Below are positions 17,535 to 24,782 of a stretch of 64,000 nt of DNA, piece by piece; position 1 is the stretch's first letter, and the number at the start of each line of letters is the position of its first letter. The notes beneath the pieces are model-generated. The model made no database searches. It saw only the letters and a list, made by a program, of their open reading frames with translations, and was not told where the DNA came from. Position numbers and translations under genes: made by a program. Source of the stretch: Candidatus Peribacteria bacterium RIFOXYB1_FULL_54_35 (GTDB taxonomy: Bacteria; Patescibacteriota; Gracilibacteria; Peribacterales; Peribacteraceae); the NCBI GenBank assembly GCA_001787755.1, contig MFYJ01000012.1, forward strand, positions 1 through 64,000, in the 5' to 3' direction.

Positions 17535-19046
17535 TTACATGTCGTAGTACCGGTAGAACTCCCAGGGAGTGGGGCATTTGTTTCCCTCTGCGATTTCCGC
17601 GCGTTTCGCTCCGACGTAGGCCTGAAGGAATGCGCGGGAAAAGACGTTGTCCACCGTGAGGAAGTCGCAGTCTCTCTCCAGCGCGGAGAGTGATTCTTCA
17701 AGGGATTTGGGTGCGTGGGGGATTTTTGCCAGTTGCTCCTCGGGGAGCGCATAGAGGTTTTGGTCCGTCGCCTCGCCAGGATCCATCCTGCGGCGGATGC
17801 CGTCTATTCCCGCAAGCATCATGGCAGCGAAGGACAAGTAGGGGTTGCATGTGGGGTCGGGGAAGCGCACTTCGATGCGCTTGGCTTTCGGGCTGCTGTG
17901 GTACATGGGGATGCGGATGGCCGCGGAGCGGTTCCGTGCGGAGTAGATGAAGTTTACCGGGGCTTCAAAACCGGGGATCAGGCGCTTGTAGCTGTTCGTC
18001 GTCGGGTTGCAGAGTGCGCAGAGCGCGGGGGCATGCGCAATAATGCCGCCGATATAGTGCAATGCCATCTTACTGAGGCCGCTGTATGCGTCACCTGCGA
18101 AAAGCGTTTTTCCTTCCTTCCAGAGGCTCTGGTGCATGTGCATGCCGGAACCGTTGTCGTTGTAGATGGGCTTTGGCATGAAAGTGACGGATTTCCCGTG
18201 GCGGTGGGCAACATTCCGGAGGATGTATTTGTACCGCATGAGAGAATCAGCCATAGTGAGGAGATCCCTGAATGCCATGTCTATTTCTGCCTGTCCTGCC
18301 GTAGCCACCTCATGGTGTGCGCTCTCAATGGCGATACCTGCGCGTTCCAGTTCGCGAACCATTGCAGACCGTACGCTCTGGTGCTTGTCCATGGGCGGAC
18401 CGGGAAAGTAGCCTTCCTTATTGCGGATCTTGTAGCCCAGGTTGCCTCCTTCCTCCTCCTTTCCGGTATTCCATACTGCTTCTTCGGAATCCAGGCTGTA
18501 ATGGGCTCCCGCGGCGGTCTGATCGTAGCGCACGGAGTCGAAAATGAAGAATTCCGCTTCCGGTCCGAAGTTGGCGGTATCGGCAATGCCACTCTTTCTT
18601 AGCGCTTCCACCGACCGCCGGGCGATGGTGCGCGGGCTGTTGCCGTACAGTTTCCCCGTCACGGGGTCCTTCACATCGCAGATGACAGAAATAGTCGGTT
18701 CAGCAGAGAAGACATCCAGAAATGCTGATGTAATGTCAGGAATGAGAAGCATGTCACTCTCCTGTATTTCCTGAAATCCGCGAATAGATGACCCATCGAA
18801 TCCAAACCCGTGCCCGATATTCTCGTCGGTAAGCTCGTGGAGGGGGCAGGAAGTGTGCTGCAGTGTTCCGGGCACGTCCGTGAAGGTGAGATCGAGCATG
18901 GTGGCACCATGCTTCTCGGCGAAATCCAGCACATCTGCAACGCTCGAGAACTTTGGGAGGAAGTCTAAATCAGGGGAGGAGAAATCATGCTGCAGTTCCA
19001 GCTCCACGGCTTTTTTTCTGGTTTCTTCTACGAGCAGGCTTGTCAT
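17535..19046 (-). CDS. glnA: Glutamine synthetase
   Basis: FDGSSIRGF, GPEAEFFIFD, FMPKPIYNDNGSGMHMHQS, NPTTNSYKRLIPGFEAPVN, RSAAIRIP motifs. Confidence 0.95.
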   Translation of the reverse strand: MTSLLVEETRKKAVELELQHDFSSPDLDFLPKFSSVADVLDFAEKHGATMLDLTFTDVPGTLQHTSCPLHELTDENIGHGFGFDGSSIRGFQEIQESDMLLIPDITSAFLDVFSAEPTISVICDVKDPVTGKLYGNSPRTIARRSVEALRKSGIADTANFGPEAEFFIFDSVRYDQTAAGAHYSLDSEEAVWNTGKEEEGGNLGYKIRNKEGYFPGPPMDKHQSVRSAMVRELERAGIAIESAHHEVATAGQAEIDMAFRDLLTMADSLMRYKYILRNVAHRHGKSVTFMPKPIYNDNGSGMHMHQSLWKEGKTLFAGDAYSGLSKMALHYIGGIIAHAPALCALCNPTTNSYKRLIPGFEAPVNFIYSARNRSAAIRIPMYHSSPKAKRIEVRFPDPTCNPYLSFAAMMLAGIDGIRRRMDPGEATDQNLYALPEEQLAKIPHAPKSLEESLSALERDCDFLTVDNVFSRAFLQAYVGAKRAEIAEGNKCPTPWEFYRYYDM

Positions 19047-19272
19047 ACTCTGTGAGCGGGGAAGAATGAAAACACACAGCTTCTACTCGCATGTTGTGGA
19101 GGGAAGCAAGAGCATGGTTTCCAAGTGTTCCATTGTGTTATTATTTATTACAACATCCTTATGTGTTCAATTGGCTCTCCTGCTGCAGTTTTCTGCTGTA
19201 CATTTCATTCCAATGTCAAAAACAGTTTTTGTTTAGTTGAAAATTGTAACACATTGCTATACTTACATTTCT

Positions 19273-20025
19273 ATGGCAAAACAGATTCAGCATGTGCTGG
19301 AGGCGGCGGGACTACATTCCAGAGAGGCTCGGTTGTACCTCGCGGGACTTCAGGTGGGCAGCGCACCTGCATCCGAGTATGCAAAATTAGCGAAACTCAA
19401 TCGCGTGACTGCTTATAACACTCTGGAGGATCTCGTGAAGAGGGGGTATTTCACTGTTGAGAGGAAGGTGCGTGCCAAGTGGTACGCGCCGGTTGCACCG
19501 GAGTACCTGGCTGTTGAAGCAAGGAAGAATGCAGAAGCCTTGGACCAGTCATTGCCGGAACTGCGCTCGCTCCGGGGCGCGGAGCACCGCCGTCCGCATG
19601 TGCGCTTCTTTGAGGGGTGGGAGGGGGTCCGCCGTGTCTATGAGGATACGTTCACGGCGAAGGGGGAGCTCCTGAATTTTGCGAACTCTGCCGTGCTGCG
19701 CAAGTACTGGCCTGCGTACGATGCGGAGTACGTCGCTGAGCGTGTGAAGCGCGGCATCCACCTGCGGGGCATCGCACCCGATGATTCGACAGGGCGCAGA
19801 GTGCAGGGGATGGACAAAGACAGCCTGCGCGAAATCCGCCTGGTGTCTGCCAAGGACTTCGATTTCCGGAACGAGATCAACATCTACGGGAATAAAGTAT
19901 CCATCGTCACTCTGGGCGAGGATGAGGAAAATCTCTTCGGTGTCATCATCGAGAGCAAAGAAGTCGCCGAGACCCAGCGCCAGATTTTCGAGATGGCGTG
20001 GAGGTATGCGGGTGGAAAAGTGTGA
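19273..20025 (+). CDS. TrmB-family transcriptional regulator
   Basis: N-terminal wHTH (GLHSREARLYLAGLQVGSAPASEYAKLAKLNRVTAYNTLEDLVKRGYF) plus C-terminal sensor-like domain. Confidence 0.8.
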   Translation: MAKQIQHVLEAAGLHSREARLYLAGLQVGSAPASEYAKLAKLNRVTAYNTLEDLVKRGYFTVERKVRAKWYAPVAPEYLAVEARKNAEALDQSLPELRSLRGAEHRRPHVRFFEGWEGVRRVYEDTFTAKGELLNFANSAVLRKYWPAYDAEYVAERVKRGIHLRGIAPDDSTGRRVQGMDKDSLREIRLVSAKDFDFRNEINIYGNKVSIVTLGEDEENLFGVIIESKEVAETQRQIFEMAWRYAGGKV

Positions 20026-20095
20026 TTGGTGACTGTCACAAACCCGGCATTCTATTGGGTTTCATTGCTCATGGTCTTTTTCCACCTTTTTCCGG

Positions 20096-20299
20096 CCCTT
20101 CGACAGAGCTCAGGGCAGGCACAGGTGGAGCCAAAACCCTTCGACAAGCTCAGGACAGGCGCCGGCGCACCAAAGCCCCTCCTCCCGGCTCTGTGCCTCC
20201 TCATCGGCTCCTACAAGGATTCGGAGCCGACTCGTCGGCACGCTGCTCCGCAGCAGGGCCTTCCCCTTCACCCCCTCCTTCGTCAGGCTCAGGACAAGC
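20096..20299. repeat. Cluster of three CCCTTCG..CTCAGG(A/G)CA repeats with palindromes
   Basis: cccttcgacagagctcagggcaggc (20096), cccttcgacaagctcaggacaggc (20137), tccttcgtcaggctcaggacaagc (20276). Confidence 0.85.
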
Positions 20300-20428
20300 A
20301 GTGGCGCGCCATTCCTCCCATAAAGTTGAAGGTGGTTTGGAGTGGTTAGCAGATACTGTGATTGTTCTTGTAGGTTGCTTAGCTCTCTTGTTCTATGATA
20401 GGCATCCTCTTTCCTCTTTTCCCGCCCG

Positions 20429-21262
20429 ATGAAACAATACCTCGATCTTCTCAGGGATGTGTACGAGAACGGCAAGAGCAAGGCAGACCGCACAGGCACT
20501 GGCACATTCAGCGTGTTTGGGCGGCAGTTGCGAGTGGATCTGAGCGAGGGCTTTCCGCTGCTTACCACGAAAAAGCTCCACACGCGTTCCATCATCCACG
20601 AACTCCTGTGGTTTCTGCGCGGCGAGACAAACATCCAGTACCTCAAGGAGAACGGCGTGCGCATCTGGGACGAGTGGGCGACGGAGGAAGGGGATTTGGG
20701 GCCGGTCTACGGCAGGCAGTGGAGGAGCTGGGCGTGCCCGGATGGTTCCACGGTCGACCAGATCAGCGATGTGATAGAGAAGATTAAAACCACGCCGCAC
20801 TCAAGGAGGCTCATCGTTTCCGCGTGGAATCCCGCGTTCCTTCCCGACGAGAGCATTAGTCCGCAGGACAATGTGCGGAGAGGGCGCATGGCCCTGCCTC
20901 CGTGCCATACACTCTTCCAGTTCTATGTGCGTGACGGAAAACTCAGCTGCCAGCTGTACCAGCGCAGTGCAGATATTTTCCTTGGTGTGCCCTTTAACAT
21001 TGCCTCCTACTCGCTTCTCACCCACATGATTGCGCAGGTGTGCGATCTCCAGGTCGGGGATTTTGTCCATACCTTCGGCGATGTGCACTTGTACTCCAAC
21101 CACTTAGAACAAGCGAAAGAGCAGCTCAGCCGTGAGCCGCGTACTCTTCCGCAACTCAAGGTGAACCCGGAGGTGAAGAACATTTTTACATTCACCTTCG
21201 GTGATTTCGAGATGCTGAACTACGATCCGCATCCAAGCATTAAGGCGCCGATTGCCGTTTAG
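20429..21262 (+). CDS. thyA: Thymidylate synthase
   Basis: [50 protein letters not shown] motifs. Confidence 0.96.
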   Translation: MKQYLDLLRDVYENGKSKADRTGTGTFSVFGRQLRVDLSEGFPLLTTKKLHTRSIIHELLWFLRGETNIQYLKENGVRIWDEWATEEGDLGPVYGRQWRSWACPDGSTVDQISDVIEKIKTTPHSRRLIVSAWNPAFLPDESISPQDNVRRGRMALPPCHTLFQFYVRDGKLSCQLYQRSADIFLGVPFNIASYSLLTHMIAQVCDLQVGDFVHTFGDVHLYSNHLEQAKEQLSREPRTLPQLKVNPEVKNIFTFTFGDFEMLNYDPHPSIKAPIAV

Positions 21263-21266
21263 GGAT

Positions 21267-21326
21267 GAGAATAAGAGAGTAAGAGGAAAAAGGTATGTCC
21301 TCACTTCCTCTTACTCTCTTATTCTC
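21267..21326. repeat. 22-bp perfect inverted repeat hairpin between thyA and folA
   Basis: gagaataagagagtaagaggaa / ttcctcttactctcttattctc with 16-nt loop. Confidence 0.92.
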
Positions 21327-21339
21327 TTATTCTTAAGCT

Positions 21340-21834
21340 ATGAGAGTATCTCTCATCGTTGCCGTCTCGGAGAACAATGTCATCGGACGTGACAATGCGT
21401 TGCCGTGGGATCTCCCCGACGATCTCAAATTCTTTCGCAGGAAGACGGAGGGGCACCCCGTCATCATGGGGCGGAAGAACTACGAGTCCATTGGCAGGGC
21501 GCTCCCGAAACGCCGGAACATCATTGTCTCGCGGCAGGCTGGTTTGCACATCGTTGGTTGTGAAGTTGTTTCTTCCGTTGAGGAGGCGATTGAACGTGCG
21601 AAGGAAATAGAGGAAAGAGAGGCCTTCGTCATTGGCGGTGGCGAGATCTATCGTCTCACACTTCCCTTTGCAGACCGTGTGTACCTCACCAGAGTGCATG
21701 CGAAAGTGAAGGGTGATGTGACATTCCCGGAGCTTCCGGAGGAGGAATGGGAAGAAGTCGAACGGGCGGAGCACGGTGCAGATGCGCTCCACGCGCATGC
21801 GTTCACATTCCTCACCTACGATCGTAAAAAATAG
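21340..21834 (+). CDS. folA: Dihydrofolate reductase
   Basis: IGRDNALPWDLPDDLKFFRRKTEGHPVIMGRKNYESIGRALPKRRNIIVS, FVIGGGEIY. Confidence 0.95.
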   Translation: MRVSLIVAVSENNVIGRDNALPWDLPDDLKFFRRKTEGHPVIMGRKNYESIGRALPKRRNIIVSRQAGLHIVGCEVVSSVEEAIERAKEIEEREAFVIGGGEIYRLTLPFADRVYLTRVHAKVKGDVTFPELPEEEWEEVERAEHGADALHAHAFTFLTYDRKK

Positions 21835-21955
21835 GGTGTACGGCAGGTTCGGTAGGTTTCATTTTTTGGCTTCTATATGCCAGAAAGTGTCCTCTCTCAC
21901 ATTTTCCTGACTTGTGAGATTCCCGGACGGGAGATGTATGAAATAATTGGTGCAC

Positions 21956-22801
21956 ATGGTCCCCGTAGAAGCCAGCACCGGCCCCGATCGGTCACTCGAT
22001 TTCGAAGCTGCAGCCCTGAATATTCAGAGGGAAGCCGCAGGGCGCGCAGCGACAATCTCGCAGTTCCAGACCAACTTCCACACATTTGCGCAGGATGCAC
22101 TGGAAGGCCGTGTGACTGTGAGTTTTATCCCGCAGTCTGATGAAGCGACAACGACTGTGACGGGTACAGAATATACTGCGGATGTCTCTGCTTCAGGGAT
22201 GGAGGGTACGAAGGCAGCCGTGACGGTGACTGATCTTGCAGAGGAACAGCAAGCGGAGTTCCGGGCTGTGCTTGATGCGCACGAAGGTCGTGTGATTACT
22301 CCGGCGACGGATGCCATTGGCAATCTGGGAGTGGAGGAGATGCCGGAAGGGCAGCTGGGTGAGGCGGAGATCGGAGGACGCGGCAGAGTGAGCAAAGGGA
22401 TGCTGGCGGGCATGAGTGGCTCTGTGGATGCCAAGCAGGCGAACCACGCGGGCAAGCATGAACAGGGGCATATGGACTCTGTGCATCTGAGCGGGAATCT
22501 GGTGGTGGATGGACAGGTAGAGGTCACCCGCACCCTCTACGAGTCCTACGCAGAGCTTACGGGGAACCGTGGCGTGGGAGAGGGGGTGCACTACAACCGG
22601 CCGGGACAGCCTGAAGATTATGCACATGCGCAGAAGGTCGGGGTCATCCTCGAAGAAGCGGTTGGCCGTGCGGTCTACGAGCAGACGCTCACGAAAGACG
22701 GAGATGTCGGCCGTCTGCAGGCGGCACTGGATGCAAGAGGCCGCGGAAGAACAGCGCAGCAGGTGAGGGAGGGGGTGGGAGAGGCTGCGCTTACAGCTTA
22801 A
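21956..22801 (+). CDS. Hypothetical protein with HEQGH (HExxH) motif
   Basis: 281-aa ORF; NHAGKHEQGHMDSVH motif. Confidence 0.6.
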   Translation: MVPVEASTGPDRSLDFEAAALNIQREAAGRAATISQFQTNFHTFAQDALEGRVTVSFIPQSDEATTTVTGTEYTADVSASGMEGTKAAVTVTDLAEEQQAEFRAVLDAHEGRVITPATDAIGNLGVEEMPEGQLGEAEIGGRGRVSKGMLAGMSGSVDAKQANHAGKHEQGHMDSVHLSGNLVVDGQVEVTRTLYESYAELTGNRGVGEGVHYNRPGQPEDYAHAQKVGVILEEAVGRAVYEQTLTKDGDVGRLQAALDARGRGRTAQQVREGVGEAALTA

Positions 22802-22857
22802 GAGGTTTTTTGTGTTGTTTTGAGACTGTGTTGGATGATGTTTCTATATTTCCTTTT

Positions 22858-22880
22858 GGCACTTTTTTAGAAAAAGTGCC
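22858..22880. repeat. 10-bp perfect hairpin
   Basis: ggcacttttt-tag-aaaaagtgcc. Confidence 0.75.
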
Positions 22881-23107
22881 CAAAAAGCGGCCAAAAATGA
22901 ACTCGCTCACGGCATGCAGGGTGGGCGCATCGTTTCTACGGGAATGAGACACGTGCTAGCGCATCACAAGTTTCTACCGATGTGAGCCGCACGGTCTCAT
23001 TCCCTCGTCACACTGCTGGCACCGTAATGCCGTCACGCTCAAACAGCATTTTTGGCCAGGAAGGAAAAAGGACATACAAAACAAATAGGCAACATCTCCT
23101 TAGAAGT

Positions 23108-23650
23108 TTAGTGCCCTATGAGCTGGAGGAATTCCTCCCGCGTGCGTGCATCTTTTTTAAAGATTCCCTTCATCTGGCTGGTGACCGCTTTGCTGTGCTG
23201 TTTCTCCACTCCGCGCATCATCATGCAGAGGTGGTCTGCTTCTATGACCACGCCGATACCTTTGGGCTTGAGGACCTCATCCAGTGCATCGCAGATTTGC
23301 TGTCCCAGGCACTCCTGTACCTGCAGCCTCCGGGCGAACATATCGACAATGCGCGGAATTTTGCTCAGCCCGATGATGTGCTTATCGGGGATGTATCCCA
23401 CATGCACTTTCCCCACGAAGGGCAGCAGGTGGTGCTCGCAGAGGGAGTAGCACTCAATATCTTTCACGATAATCATCCCATCCGTACTTGCGGGGAAGAG
23501 CGCACCGTTCACCACCTTCTCCAGCGAGAGGTTGTACCCTGACGTGAGAAACTGAAATGCCTCCGCTGCCCGCTTGGGAGTCTTGCTGAGACCGGGGCGG
23601 TTGGGATCATCGCCACACTTCTCTATGAGAGTACGAAAGCTTTCATCCAT
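23108..23650 (-). CDS. folE: GTP cyclohydrolase I
   Basis: [40 protein letters not shown] motifs. Confidence 0.95.
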   Translation of the reverse strand: MDESFRTLIEKCGDDPNRPGLSKTPKRAAEAFQFLTSGYNLSLEKVVNGALFPASTDGMIIVKDIECYSLCEHHLLPFVGKVHVGYIPDKHIIGLSKIPRIVDMFARRLQVQECLGQQICDALDEVLKPKGIGVVIEADHLCMMMRGVEKQHSKAVTSQMKGIFKKDARTREEFLQLIGH

Positions 23651-23756
23651 AGCAGGGGGGCACTGTACCTGCCTTCCTGCGTTCCTTCCAGAATTTCATA
23701 CAGTTTCGCGATATGAACGATGGTAATGTTTTTCTTTACCATTCGGAATAACGGCG

Positions 23757-23885
23757 CCCGTCGCGGCTTGGCCGCGCCGAGACGGATAGCGATCCGACTT
23801 CGTCCCGCGTAATGCGGGACTACGCCGGACACGTATCGCTCCACCGCTATCAATGCAAAATTTCGAAAGCGTATCCGGCGGTTTA
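23757..23885. repeat. Cluster of GC-rich palindromes upstream of folE
   Basis: gcggc-ttg-gccgc, gtcccgc-gtaat-gcgggac, cgccggacacgtatcgc...gcgtatccggcg. Confidence 0.7.
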
Positions 23886-23899
23886 ATCGCAAAGCCGTA

Positions 23900-24427
23900 T
23901 CAGCGTGTTTCCTGCACTCGCATGCATTCCTGATCTTTGGTGCTCTCCAGGAGCTTTGCCCACGATTGCCGCAGGGTGGGGTGTACTGCCTGTGGGTTCA
24001 ATAATTCGCAGAGCGGCTCCAGAACAAATCGTCGTTCATGCATGCGGGGGTGGGGGACTATTAGCTTGTAGCTTGTAGCGGGTAGCGTGTAGCTTCGAAG
24101 CCATTCTCCTTTGCTTGGTATCACTTTGTTTCCATAGAGCAGGAGATCAAGATCGATTGTTCTGGGACCGAATTTGAAGGGGGGGCTCTTCTTGAGTTTG
24201 GTTTCAATTCCTCTGAGTATCTGCACCACTTCCTCGGGGGATTCTTCCGTCTCGAGTGCAGCGACAGCATTGCAGAACTGGCCCTGGTCCTCGTACTCAC
24301 GTGGGGCGGAGCGATAGAGTGAGGAGAATCTGATTGCCGGCCAGTGCTTCAGGAGCAGCGTTTTGCATGCCGCGACGTTTGCTTCCGGTTGGATATTTGA
24401 CCCTATACCGATGAACGCTGTTGCTAT
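23900..24427 (-). CDS. folK: 2-amino-4-hydroxy-6-hydroxymethyldihydropteridine pyrophosphokinase
   Basis: IGIGSNI, SLYRSAPREYEDQGQFCNAV, FGPRTIDLDLLLYG, PHPRMHERRFVL; apparent ATA start overlapping the folB stop. Confidence 0.88.
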   Translation of the reverse strand: MATAFIGIGSNIQPEANVAACKTLLLKHWPAIRFSSLYRSAPREYEDQGQFCNAVAALETEESPEEVVQILRGIETKLKKSPPFKFGPRTIDLDLLLYGNKVIPSKGEWLRSYTLPATSYKLIVPHPRMHERRFVLEPLCELLNPQAVHPTLRQSWAKLLESTKDQECMRVQETR

Positions 24428-24777
24428 GGTCTTGTGATAGTAACGGAAACCCCCTTGGTTTCTGGGAGCACAAACTTCTGTGCGGTAACGGTGACTTTGT
24501 TTGGTTTGAATTCCTTCAGAATCGTCTGCGCGGTATCTTCTGCGAACCGTTCGAGCGTCCTGCGCTCCGTTGCTGCGATTCTGTGGATGCACTCGGCGAC
24601 TTCGTTGTAGTCAATGGCGCCTATGAGGTCGTCTCTTTTCGCCGTGAGGGCGGTATCTGTGAAAAGTTCCACTGTGACTTGCAACTGTTGTTCTTCCACG
24701 CGCTCCGTTTCCGGAATGCCAATGCGTGTCCAAACGCTCAGTTCGTGGATGCGGAGAATGTCTCTCATGGAGGACAA
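24424..24777 (-). CDS. folB: Dihydroneopterin aldolase
   Basis: IHELSVWTRIGIPETERVEEQQLQVTVELFTD, DYNEVAECI motifs. Confidence 0.88.
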   Translation of the reverse strand: MSSMRDILRIHELSVWTRIGIPETERVEEQQLQVTVELFTDTALTAKRDDLIGAIDYNEVAECIHRIAATERRTLERFAEDTAQTILKEFKPNKVTVTAQKFVLPETKGVSVTITRP

Positions 24778-24782
24778 GCATA

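Noticed and set aside
17715-18602. 295-aa plus-strand ORF antisense to glnA
   Set aside because: The minus-strand frame is unambiguous glutamine synthetase; the plus ORF is a codon-usage shadow
20026-20349. 107-aa ORF with FDKLRTG and RQAQDK sequence
   Set aside because: Translation of CCCTTCGACAAGCTCAGGACA repeats, not a real protein
23623-23892. 89-aa minus ORF upstream of folE
   Set aside because: Overlaps the folE start and consists mostly of palindromic repeat sequence
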